Of a DNA stretch of 64,000 nucleotides, positions 43,557-51,886 are shown piece by piece. The notes under the pieces were generated by a model. It was not told where the DNA came from and ran no database searches. It saw only the letters and a program-made list of their open reading frames with translations. The stretch's first letter is position 1. The number at the start of each line of letters is the position of its first letter. The DNA comes from CAYNWT01 sp964450955 (lineage in GTDB: Bacteria; Planctomycetota; Planctomycetia; Planctomycetales; Planctomycetaceae): the NCBI GenBank assembly GCA_964450955.1, contig CAYVFI010000026.1, positions 42,261 to 106,260 on the forward strand, in the 5' to 3' direction. The position numbers and the translations under genes were made by a program.

Positions 43557-45692
43557 ATGAAACTCGCAAACATCACCGCGTTCTGCATCGCGATCGGAGT
43601 CACCGGCCTCATGGATACCGCCAGCGGTCAGCAGATTACATACCCAACCACGAAGACGGTCGATCAGGTTGACAACTTCCACGGTGAGGACGTCAAAGAT
43701 CCGTACCGGTGGCTGGAAGACGATGTTCGCACTTCGAAAGATGTTGCGAAGTGGGTTGAGGATCAAAACAAAGTCACGGACAGCTATCTGGAAACGCTGC
43801 CCGGTCGCGAGCAAATCGAAAAGCGGCTCACCAAGCTTTGGAACTACGAAAAAATCGGTGCACCGGCCAAGCACGGTGATCGTTACTACTTCAGTAAGAA
43901 CGACGGTTTGCAGAACCAAAACGTTCTGTACTCAATGCCAACTCTGGACGCAGAACCGACGGTTCTCATCGACCCAAACAAGTGGTCTGATGACGGCACG
44001 GTTGCGTTGTCGGGGACATCGTTCAGCGACGACGGCAAGTACCTGGCATACGGAATTCAGGACGGCGGTTCCGACTGGCGCACGTGGCGAATTATGGAAA
44101 TCGCCACGAAGAAGGTTCTCGAAGACAAAGTCGAATGGGTAAAATTCAGCGGCGCAAGCTGGACGCCCGATAGTCGCGGGTTCTTCTACGGCCGATTTGA
44201 CAAACCGGAAGAAGGTGAGGCGTTCCAGTCACTCAACCTGAATCAGAAAATCTACTACCACCGCGTTGGCACCCCACAGTCGGAAGATGTGTTGGTTTAC
44301 CAACGGCCTGATCACCCGGATTGGGGCTTTAACATCGACGTCACCGAAGATGGCCGCTACATGGTCATCACGGTTTGGAAGGGAACCGACGACAAGTACC
44401 GCGTGCTGTACCGCGACTTGCAGGAACCGTTCGCGATGCCGCTGGATTTGGTTTCAACATTCGAAAACGACTACACGTTTGTCGGCAACGACGGTCCCAA
44501 CTTCTTTTTCCGAACGGACCTGGACGCATCAAAAGGCCGCGTCGTTGCGATCAACATTCACCAACCGGATGAACGTACGGAAGTGATTCCGGAAACAGAC
44601 GAGACACTGCGTGGCGTTGGTATCGTCGGCAACATGTTTGTCGCGTCGTATCTGAAAGATGCGAAGACTCAGGTGAAGCTTTACAAACTAAGCGGCGAGT
44701 TTGTTCGCGAGGTTGAGTTTCCCGGCATCGGAACTGGCGGAGGCTTCGGTGGCAAGCAGTCGGACACGGAAACGTTTTATTCGTTCTCCAGCTTCGCGAC
44801 ACCACCAAGCGTCTACAAGTACGACATGATTACCGGCAAGAGCGAACTGTTTCGTCAGGCGAAGGTCGATTTCAACCCGGACGATTACACCGTCAGTCAG
44901 GTGTTCTACAACAGCAAGGACGGCACGAAGATTCCGATGTTTCTTGCTCATCGCAAGGACGTGAAACTGGACGGTAACAACCCAACGTTGCTGTACGGGT
45001 ACGGCGGCTTCAACATTCCGCTAACACCCGGGTTCAGCACGTCACGTCTGGCGTGGATTGAAATGGGCGGCGTGTTCGCGATGGCCAACCTGCGTGGTGG
45101 CGGCGAGTATGGCGAGAAGTGGCATAAGGCCGGAACGAAGTTGCAGAAGCAAAATGTGTTCGACGATTTCATCGCGGCCGGCGAGTGGTTAATCGCGAAC
45201 AAGTACACCAGCAAGAAAAAGCTGGCCATCCAGGGCGGCAGCAATGGCGGGCTGCTGGTCGGAGCCTGCATCACGCAGCGTCCGGATCTTTACGGAGCCG
45301 CTTTACCGGCCGTTGGCGTGATGGACATGCTGCGGTTCCACAAGTTCACCGCGGGTCGATACTGGGTTGACGACTACGGCTGTGCCGACACCGATGCAGC
45401 CGAGTTCAAGGCTCTGCGAGCGTACTCGCCGTACCACAACCTGAAGCCCGGAACCGCGTACCCGGCCACGATGGTGACCACTGCCGACACCGACGACCGC
45501 GTTGTGCCAGGTCACAGCTTCAAGTTCGCTGCAGCACTACAGGCGGCTCAGTCTGGTCCGAACCCAATTCTCATCCGTATAGAAACCCGAGCCGGCCACG
45601 GTTCAGGAAAACCAACCGCCAAGATCATCGAAGAATACGCCGACATGTGGGCGTTCCTGGCGAAGAACCTTGGCATGGAGCTGAAGAAGTAA
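43557..45692 (+). CDS. prolyl oligopeptidase family serine peptidase (S9A)
   Basis: 711 residues with signal peptide (MKLANITAFCIAIGVTGLMD, cleavage near ASGQQ). It is predicted to cut short peptides after proline outside the cytoplasm. DPYRWLEDD marks the start of the peptidase, followed by a seven-bladed propeller (about 80-430) and the alpha/beta-hydrolase domain. Catalytic triad: Ser in QGGSNGGLLVGA, Asp in DTDDRVVPGHS and His in AGHGSGKPT. NLRGGGEYGEKWHKAG is conserved. It is 45 bases after bioB; a functional link is not evident. Confidence 0.95.
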   Translation: MKLANITAFCIAIGVTGLMDTASGQQITYPTTKTVDQVDNFHGEDVKDPYRWLEDDVRTSKDVAKWVEDQNKVTDSYLETLPGREQIEKRLTKLWNYEKIGAPAKHGDRYYFSKNDGLQNQNVLYSMPTLDAEPTVLIDPNKWSDDGTVALSGTSFSDDGKYLAYGIQDGGSDWRTWRIMEIATKKVLEDKVEWVKFSGASWTPDSRGFFYGRFDKPEEGEAFQSLNLNQKIYYHRVGTPQSEDVLVYQRPDHPDWGFNIDVTEDGRYMVITVWKGTDDKYRVLYRDLQEPFAMPLDLVSTFENDYTFVGNDGPNFFFRTDLDASKGRVVAINIHQPDERTEVIPETDETLRGVGIVGNMFVASYLKDAKTQVKLYKLSGEFVREVEFPGIGTGGGFGGKQSDTETFYSFSSFATPPSVYKYDMITGKSELFRQAKVDFNPDDYTVSQVFYNSKDGTKIPMFLAHRKDVKLDGNNPTLLYGYGGFNIPLTPGFSTSRLAWIEMGGVFAMANLRGGGEYGEKWHKAGTKLQKQNVFDDFIAAGEWLIANKYTSKKKLAIQGGSNGGLLVGACITQRPDLYGAALPAVGVMDMLRFHKFTAGRYWVDDYGCADTDAAEFKALRAYSPYHNLKPGTAYPATMVTTADTDDRVVPGHSFKFAAALQAAQSGPNPILIRIETRAGHGSGKPTAKIIEEYADMWAFLAKNLGMELKK

Positions 45693-45724
45693 ACGGCTGA
45701 GCTAACCTGCCGCAGTATGAAGAG

Positions 45725-46270
45725 TCATCGAGTCGGAAAGAGTCGTTGGGTATCGACGTCCAGCTTGCAGCCAGTGCAGATTTCGATGGCCAGTGACTCT
45801 TTGAATGTGGCTTCGCTATAAACGCCGTCCGCATTCAGTTGCAGAGCTGTCATGGTTCTGGCGTCAGGGTCGAGTACCAGGTACCAAGCCACGCCTTGCT
45901 CTGCATACAAGGTCCGCTTGAATTTTAGGTCTTTTTCGCGGGTGGATTTTGAGAGAACCTCAACCGCGATTGCTGGCGTGTTCTCAATGTGACGTTCCGG
46001 TGGACCGCCGCACACGACACTGATGTCCGGGCGGTAGATCGTATCGTTCGAGACGATCCAATCGACTTCCGTAAGAACTGTCGCATCACAGCTAACCTGG
46101 TCGATCGCGTTTGTCAGAGCAGTACCGATTCGATTTGCGGCACTCCCGTGAGCCCCAAAACTGCTGGGCGTCATCGCGATTGGAACGCCGCTCCAAAGTT
46201 CCCAATCGCCTTCCCACATCGCGTGGTCCTTGACGGTGTAATGCGGGATATATTTCGGAGCGGTACTCAT
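45725..46270 (-). CDS. Uma2 family (DUF820) PD-(D/E)XK nuclease-like protein
   Basis: 181 residues. The Uma2 fold belongs to the restriction-endonuclease-like superfamily. Core motif: YRPDISVVC (Asp), AIAVEVLSKSTREKDLKFKR (Glu and Lys) and YLVLDPDARTM. Activity of Uma2 proteins is largely undetermined. It follows the DNA methyltransferase gene after only 16 bases on the same strand, so the two are probably cotranscribed. Whether it acts as a partner nuclease is inference; Uma2 genes are numerous in some planctomycetes and often stand alone. Confidence 0.88.
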   Translation of the reverse strand: MSTAPKYIPHYTVKDHAMWEGDWELWSGVPIAMTPSSFGAHGSAANRIGTALTNAIDQVSCDATVLTEVDWIVSNDTIYRPDISVVCGGPPERHIENTPAIAVEVLSKSTREKDLKFKRTLYAEQGVAWYLVLDPDARTMTALQLNADGVYSEATFKESLAIEICTGCKLDVDTQRLFPTR

Positions 46271-46286
46271 GCGTCAATTCTACCGT

Positions 46287-47234
46287 CTACGCCGTCGATT
46301 TCGCGGTCTTCTTTTTCTTCTTCCGCTTTGTAGCTGGCTTAGCTGCCGCTTTCGGCGTTTGGCGAGCGGACATTGTTGGTTCAGCAGCGCCCGTTAGCGG
46401 TTCGCCAACCTTTGTAGCTTTGAGGCGGGCTCGACCGGCCTTCGCGTAGTCCTTTGAGAGTTCGAACCCAACGAATTTTCGGTTTAGCTTCTTCGAAACG
46501 ACCAGTGTTGATGCACTGCCGGAAAACGGGTCCATCACGATGTCGTCTTCGTGAGAGCACGTTCGCACGATGCGGCCGAGAAGCTGTTCAGGCATCTGGC
46601 AACCATGGAAGCCAGCTCGTTCTTTGAATGTGCCGGCGACGCGTGGGAAGTACCAGGTGTCTTCTTCGAAACTGAAACACTGTTGGAGGTCTTGTGGTCT
46701 AAGGGCGAAAGTTTGTTCGACCTGCGGCGGAATGATCCAGGTGTCGTCGGGCAGGCGACCGTTACCTTTGGCGCGTTTGTCGTTGTAGGTTGTCATTCGG
46801 GCTGAGGGGATGCGGTTCTCCAGGTCTTCGGTGCGGAAGGTGAAGTTCTCAGGGTCCTTGACGAAATGGAACAGATGGGTGTGGGACCTGGTGAACTTGT
46901 TCTTGCAGTTCACTCCGAAGGTGTAGTACCAAATCACCCAGCTACGACAGTGGAAGCCAATCTTGCGAGCTTCGATTTTTAGTTCAGCCGCGAAGTCGTC
47001 GCCGATGGCCAGCCAAAAGGTTCCGTCCGGCTTGAGAGCGCGGTGGGCGGCGGTCATCCAGTCGTTGGACCACGCCAGGTAATCCTCGGCCGCCATCTTG
47101 TCTTCGTAGACATCGTACTTGTAGCCAATGTTGAACGGTGGATCTGCGAACACCAGATCCACGCTACCTTCTGGTAACGCGTTCATTCCCGCGACGCAGT
47201 CTTTGTTATGAATTTTACCGAGTTTCTTTTCCAT
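46287..47234 (-). CDS. DNA methyltransferase (beta-class amino-MTase) with Lys-rich tail
   Basis: 315 residues from ATG 47234, with GGAG just upstream; the frame is open to 47441 but overlaps the divergent metallopeptidase start. It methylates adenine N6 or cytosine N4. The catalytic motif FADPPFNIGYKYD (DPPF, favouring N6-adenine) is N-terminal and the SAM-binding DPFSGSASTLVVSKKL is C-terminal, the beta order. WVIWYYTFGVNCKNKFTRSH lies between. The last about 45 residues are Ala/Lys/Pro-rich (PATKRKKKKKTAKS), resembling histone H1-type DNA-binding tails. The recognition site is unknown. No typed restriction enzyme is adjacent apart from the Uma2 gene. Confidence 0.9.
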   Translation of the reverse strand: MEKKLGKIHNKDCVAGMNALPEGSVDLVFADPPFNIGYKYDVYEDKMAAEDYLAWSNDWMTAAHRALKPDGTFWLAIGDDFAAELKIEARKIGFHCRSWVIWYYTFGVNCKNKFTRSHTHLFHFVKDPENFTFRTEDLENRIPSARMTTYNDKRAKGNGRLPDDTWIIPPQVEQTFALRPQDLQQCFSFEEDTWYFPRVAGTFKERAGFHGCQMPEQLLGRIVRTCSHEDDIVMDPFSGSASTLVVSKKLNRKFVGFELSKDYAKAGRARLKATKVGEPLTGAAEPTMSARQTPKAAAKPATKRKKKKKTAKSTA

Positions 47235-47362
47235 TGGCTCCAGCTCCTGCCCGGCATTGTAACCGCTCGCATTGCCAGCGCAAATGAGGCCGGCTCTGCG
47301 GTATTCACGGCGGGATCGGCGGGTATGATGAGACTGTCTTCGCGTTTTTTTTCGGAACTCAA

Positions 47363-48526
47363 ATGCGACTCTTCCTGCTTTTCCTGGTTGCGTTCCCGCT
47401 GCAGTCGGCTGTCGCACAGAGTCCGCAGCTTTACGATTCAAAGAACTTCAAGCTGCAGACGGATCTTCCCAGGAAAGACGCTGAGGAACTGCTGGAAAAA
47501 CTGGAGACCATGCTGGTTCTGGTCTCGAAGTACTGGGCGGTTCCGAACCGGCAGAAGATTGAATGTGTCGTTGTTGCCGATATGCGAAACTGGTCGGGAA
47601 CCCCCATCGATCCGCGCGCTTTGCCGAGTTTGAAGTCCAATGCCGGCATTACCTTGTCGGACTTTCGCCGTCGCGGTAACCGGACCAGCATCCGCGCGGT
47701 CGCGTTTGGCGTTGCGAGGACCAGCATTGTTCAGCATGAAGCCGTGCACGCGTATTCGTACTACGCGTTCGGACATTGTGGGCCACCGTGGTACGCAGAG
47801 GGGATGGCCGAGATGGGTTCGTACTGGATTGAAGGCGACACCACTGTGACGGCTCCACGACACGTGACCGAATACCTGCGCCGATCGAAACCGCGCACGG
47901 TCAAGGAAATTACGACCGGAGAAACAGGACGGGTTGGTTCGTGGCAAAACTACTGCTGGCGTTGGGCCTTGTGCCATTTGCTGGCGACCAACAAGAACTA
48001 CTCGAAAAAGTTCCGCCCGCTGGGGCTAGCGATGCTTGCCAAAAAGAAAGGTTCTTTCTCTGCAACGTACGGCAAGCAGTTGAAGGAACTGGAGTTTGAA
48101 TACGGTTTCTTCCTGAAACACGTCCAGCCCGGCTTTGATGCTGAGCGATGCAGTTGGGACTGGGATGCTCGGTTCCGCAAACTGAAGCTCGCCAAGTCGG
48201 TTCGATTTGACATTCGCGCCGACCTGGGCTGGCAGGCGTCTCGCGTGCGGTTGGAAGCTGGCCAGAAGTATAAGCTCACAGCAGAGGGCGCATGGCGGCT
48301 GACCAAAGACGGCGAACCGATATCTGCAAGCGGTGCCAATAACTCAGGACAACTTGTCGGCGTCGTGATGACAAAGATGAAGCTTGGCGAACCGTTTGTG
48401 ATTGGGCAGGAATACGAATACATGCCCCGAGTCACGGGCGACTTGTATTTGCGTTGTGGGGATCGCTGGAATTCGCTTGGCGATAACTCGGGCGAGATAT
48501 CTGTGTCCGCCGAGAAAGTTGAGTAG
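47363..48526 (+). CDS. secreted gluzincin-like metallopeptidase with lectin-like C-terminus
   Basis: 387 residues with signal peptide (MRLFLLFLVAFPLQSAVAQS). The zinc motif HEAVHAYSYYAFG (HExxH) is followed by PPWYAEGMAEMGSYW, where the second Glu is probably the third ligand, as in DUF1570-type peptidases. From about residue 275, LEAGQKYKLTAEGAW, GQLVGVVM, FVIGQEYEY, GDLYLRCGD and DNSGEISV resemble the LecA/PA-IL-like beta-sandwich fold found at the ends of secreted bacterial proteins. A sugar-binding role for it is inferred. It is divergent from the methyltransferase. Confidence 0.78.
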   Translation: MRLFLLFLVAFPLQSAVAQSPQLYDSKNFKLQTDLPRKDAEELLEKLETMLVLVSKYWAVPNRQKIECVVVADMRNWSGTPIDPRALPSLKSNAGITLSDFRRRGNRTSIRAVAFGVARTSIVQHEAVHAYSYYAFGHCGPPWYAEGMAEMGSYWIEGDTTVTAPRHVTEYLRRSKPRTVKEITTGETGRVGSWQNYCWRWALCHLLATNKNYSKKFRPLGLAMLAKKKGSFSATYGKQLKELEFEYGFFLKHVQPGFDAERCSWDWDARFRKLKLAKSVRFDIRADLGWQASRVRLEAGQKYKLTAEGAWRLTKDGEPISASGANNSGQLVGVVMTKMKLGEPFVIGQEYEYMPRVTGDLYLRCGDRWNSLGDNSGEISVSAEKVE

Positions 48527-48572
48527 CCGACCTGGTCCCGGTTGCTTCACCAGATTTCAACACCGGCGGACT

Positions 48573-49997
48573 CTATTCGAGCCGGTAGTTAATCGTTCCG
48601 TGTTTTTGGCTGCGAGAAATCCGATCGGTCGCGTGCAGGCCTGCCAGAACGAACTCAACACACGATGCCCGTACGGCTTCGCTCTCGGATGCGTTTAATT
48701 CAAAGGCCTTGTCCCACACGGGCGGAACGCGTTCCAGCAGCGCCGCGTAGTGCGAACTCGGCAACATGTCGCCAACTTCAATTTTCACGCCCTTCGCGAA
48801 GATTTCGGCGATCTCAGCAAGACCGTGTTCGTCGACGTATTCTTCAAAGATCGTTTTGATGGATTCAGAAAGAACCGCATCCAGGACCTGACGTTCCGAC
48901 ATTTGATGGCTGCTCATCATGTCGATTTCCAGCTTGCCCAGCGACGACGAATATAAATGCCCCAGATCACTGATGCGCGGGACGGACGGTTTCTCACCCA
49001 GCACGGCCGCTCGCCGCCGCGCGCTGGCGATCATGGTTCTGTAGTTCGCAATGCTAAACCGCGCACTGACGCCAGAGTCCTGATCGATGTACTTGCTGCG
49101 TCTGGCAGTGCGGCTGGCTTCTTCGATGATCTGCTTCATAAACCACGGCACAATCACGGGGAACTCGCCATCCAGATTGATGTCGGCTTCGGTTTCCTGT
49201 TCCATGATACGGATACCCGCATCACGTTCCCGCGGATAGTGCGTGTGAATGACTGAACCGATGCGGTCTTTCAGCTGCGGAATGACCTTGCCGCTGCGGT
49301 TGTAGGTCGATGGGTTCGCTGAAAACAGGATCAGGACATCGATATCGAATTTGATGGGGTACCCGCGAATCTGCACGTCGCGTTCTTCCAGAATGTTGAA
49401 CAGACCAACCTGGACAAGTTCGTCCAGTTCCGGAAGTTCATTCATGGCAAAGATGCCACGATGCATGCGCGGGATGAGACCGAAGTGCAAAGCGTCTTCG
49501 GCAGACATACTGGTTCCGCCAGCCAGCTTGGCAGGGTCAATTTCGCCGATGATGTCAGCGAATTTGGTGCCCGGTGAAAGGCGTTCGGCGTAGCGATCAT
49601 CCCGGTGCCACCAGCCGATGGGCACTTCTTCCGGCGGATGTGTCGCAACAAAATCGCGAACCGACTTACTGATGGGCTTTAGCGGATCGTCATGAATGGG
49701 CGCTTCCGGGATATCGACAAACGGAATGAACTCGTCCAAAAACCGCGCGAGTAGACGCATGATGCGGCTCTTGGCCTGGCCCTTTTCACCAAGGAACAGC
49801 ATGTCGTGCCCGGACAGCAATGCAATGCTGATTTCCGGAGTGACGGTGTTTTCGTAGCCAAGTATGCCGGGGAACAGTTCTTCACCGGCCGCGAGCGAGC
49901 GCAGGAAGTTCCCGCGAATTTCGTCTTTGACTGACTTCGATTGCCACCCGCTTTGTGTGAGTTCGGCAAGGTTCGTGGGGCGGTTGTCTGCTGACAT
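48573..49997 (-). CDS. MoxR/magnesium chelatase-like AAA+ ATPase
   Basis: 474 residues. N-terminal AAA+ module: LFLGEKGQAKSRIMRLL (Walker A), HRGIFAMNELPELDELVQVG (Walker B, with Asn-Glu replacing Asp-Glu), LILFSANPSTYN (sensor 1) and RIGSVIHTHYPRERDAG. A helical C-terminal half follows. Such ATPases usually work with a VWA-domain partner, but none is adjacent; the flanks are a metallopeptidase and a SnoaL-like protein. Role unknown. Confidence 0.85.
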   Translation of the reverse strand: MSADNRPTNLAELTQSGWQSKSVKDEIRGNFLRSLAAGEELFPGILGYENTVTPEISIALLSGHDMLFLGEKGQAKSRIMRLLARFLDEFIPFVDIPEAPIHDDPLKPISKSVRDFVATHPPEEVPIGWWHRDDRYAERLSPGTKFADIIGEIDPAKLAGGTSMSAEDALHFGLIPRMHRGIFAMNELPELDELVQVGLFNILEERDVQIRGYPIKFDIDVLILFSANPSTYNRSGKVIPQLKDRIGSVIHTHYPRERDAGIRIMEQETEADINLDGEFPVIVPWFMKQIIEEASRTARRSKYIDQDSGVSARFSIANYRTMIASARRRAAVLGEKPSVPRISDLGHLYSSSLGKLEIDMMSSHQMSERQVLDAVLSESIKTIFEEYVDEHGLAEIAEIFAKGVKIEVGDMLPSSHYAALLERVPPVWDKAFELNASESEAVRASCVEFVLAGLHATDRISRSQKHGTINYRLE

Positions 49998-50074
49998 CTT
50001 CGTGGGGGCTCCGGCGAGATCGTTTACCGACGTATTATAGAACCACCAACGTTCTGGCCCACCGGCCTGAAGAT

Positions 50075-50557
50075 TTACTTTTCTTCTACATCGACAGGTC
50101 GCGACGAAGTGTGGTCGTGCAAGACGCGCCAGCCCTTTTCTGTCTTCTGCATAAGCAAGGTGTATAGCCCGCCAATGTCTTTGAAGTCGCCTTTTCGTTT
50201 CAGCTCCCAGCGGCCGAAGACTTCCGCCCAGTCTTTTGAAAGAATCTTCACACGCAAGTCAGAGAACGTTAGCTGGCCCATCGCGTCCGAATTGGGGTAG
50301 CTCTTTTGGTACTGATTGAGCGTGGTTTTCCAGCCAAACCGAAAAGTTCCGGCAGATGCGAACCGAAGTTTCTCAGTGCGAACGTAGCCATCCATGAACC
50401 CCGGAATGTCCCCGCGGTTCCACGCTTCCATCTGCGCCATAAGCACTTCGGTAACGGCAGCCGTTTCCGCTTTCGTATCCAAAGCGGGCTGGCGGTCTTC
50501 CTGCCAGTGACTGCCTGCAACTACCAAAGCCAAAACAGCGGGTGCGTAGAATCTCAT
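50075..50557 (-). CDS. SnoaL/DUF4440-like exported protein
   Basis: 160 residues from ATG 50557, with GGAG six bases upstream; the open frame extends to 50665. A short hydrophobic N-terminus (MRFYAPAVLALVVAGS) suggests export. The body is an NTF2-like cone fold: VLMAQMEAWNRGDIPGFMDG, then GRWELKR and KGWRVLHDHTSS. Family members range from enzymes to binding proteins. No active-site residues could be assigned. Confidence 0.8.
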   Translation of the reverse strand: MRFYAPAVLALVVAGSHWQEDRQPALDTKAETAAVTEVLMAQMEAWNRGDIPGFMDGYVRTEKLRFASAGTFRFGWKTTLNQYQKSYPNSDAMGQLTFSDLRVKILSKDWAEVFGRWELKRKGDFKDIGGLYTLLMQKTEKGWRVLHDHTSSRPVDVEEK

Positions 50558-50658
50558 CGCAGACTCCGGGTGTGAGAGAAGAGAAAGAAGCCACTCAGAA
50601 ATTGGCTCCAAGGCAGTGGTTCGTTCATGCAGAGAACCGAACCGAACCGACCCGCATC

Positions 50659-51729
50659 TTACCATTTCAATGCAGCAAAACCCTGCGTCATATGGTCTGC
50701 TCGCTGCTGCATGCAGATACCCGCGGCCGTCAGAAGCACCGCGTCGCCCTGTTGTAGCGGTTCGATTTCGTTGCAGGCTGCGACTTCGTCGATTCGAGAC
50801 AGCGCCAGGGGAATCGTGGATGAGAGCGTGTTACCAAAATCCGGTAAGTTGTTAAGCAGCTTCACATCCGGAAGATCCAGCCGGGCTGTCGCAATGAGTG
50901 TTCTTAGAAGCTTGCCGCTTGGCTGGTGAGGCACCGCAACAAGCCGCCGATCACCGTCGAAAGACTTAATCGCTTCTTTACAGCCGGCCAGCATCAATTC
51001 GACGCCGTTAAGAAACACAGACTCGCCGTCCATGTGCATCACTTCGCGTGTCTGCGGGCAGCCTCGGAAATCGAACCCTTCGCAGAATTCCTGAGTAAAC
51101 AGGTCGCGTCCGCCGTTTCGTTTATCGGCCGGAACGTAAACTTCCCGAGCGTTCCAGTTAAGCAGTTCGTGTCCGGGGCCTTGCCAGACTGTCGTTGCGG
51201 CTGCACCTGAGGACACGATTCCGCAGAACGCCTTGTCCGCCGCGTCGTGCCATTGTTCTGGAACCTCAACCGACAGTAGCGGCACGTGCCTGCCCGGTCC
51301 GGTCTGTTTGGCAATCCGCGCGCCGTCGTTTAGTAGCTTCATGAAGCCAGCGCAGCCGAGGTTGAATCCGCGAACCCGCGATTCAGGCAGTCCCAGGTAA
51401 TCGGCCAGTTCTTTGGCAAGTTCAATCGATCGTGTGGGGTCGACGTGCGAATGACATAACAGAACAGCCGGGCAGTCAGACCACTTGAAATCGACTTCCC
51501 GGCGAAGTTGATCAGCAAGTGTTGTTGCCACGTCAATCGGCGCGATACCCGGCCGGAGTATCCGTCGGCGATCTATTCCGGTTGATCGTTTTAGAACAGA
51601 AATGCCGGAAAACCCACCGCCGCCAAGGCGTGAGAGCTCTAGTACTCGATCGTTGTCCAGAATCTCAAACAGATCCTGTCGATCCAGCACGTCAACAAAT
51701 CGTGTTAACGCTAATGGCGTGTTCTGCAT
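50659..51729 (-). CDS. beta-ketoacyl-ACP synthase III-like (FabH-like) enzyme
   Basis: 356 residues, thiolase fold. The KAS III triad is visible: Cys in FNLGCAGFMKLLNDG, His in VAVPHQPSGKLLRTL and Asn in PDFGNTLSSTIPLAL. Such enzymes start fatty-acid or secondary-metabolite chains by condensing an acyl-CoA with malonyl-ACP. No fab, ACP or polyketide gene is adjacent, and the C-terminus (AAGICMQQRADHM) differs from housekeeping FabH, where the GGGL-type loop is usual. A specialised synthase is therefore as likely as FabH. Confidence 0.85.
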   Translation of the reverse strand: MQNTPLALTRFVDVLDRQDLFEILDNDRVLELSRLGGGGFSGISVLKRSTGIDRRRILRPGIAPIDVATTLADQLRREVDFKWSDCPAVLLCHSHVDPTRSIELAKELADYLGLPESRVRGFNLGCAGFMKLLNDGARIAKQTGPGRHVPLLSVEVPEQWHDAADKAFCGIVSSGAAATTVWQGPGHELLNWNAREVYVPADKRNGGRDLFTQEFCEGFDFRGCPQTREVMHMDGESVFLNGVELMLAGCKEAIKSFDGDRRLVAVPHQPSGKLLRTLIATARLDLPDVKLLNNLPDFGNTLSSTIPLALSRIDEVAACNEIEPLQQGDAVLLTAAGICMQQRADHMTQGFAALKW

Positions 51730-51886
51730 CCCAGCCTAAAATCCCAGTTGTTCAGCTCAGCGAGCGTACAGTGAGCCTGACTCGATTTCACGACCCCGTG
51801 AGACAGCCTACAAATTCCCAGCAAGATGATACCGATGGGCCTTCGTAGCGCCAATCACGCTCTGTGAATCTGCCGCTTTGATGGCA

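Noticed and set aside
47235..47441. Extension of the methyltransferase start to 47441
   Set aside because: It would overlap the divergent metallopeptidase signal peptide; ATG 47234 has a ribosome site and begins the conserved domain.
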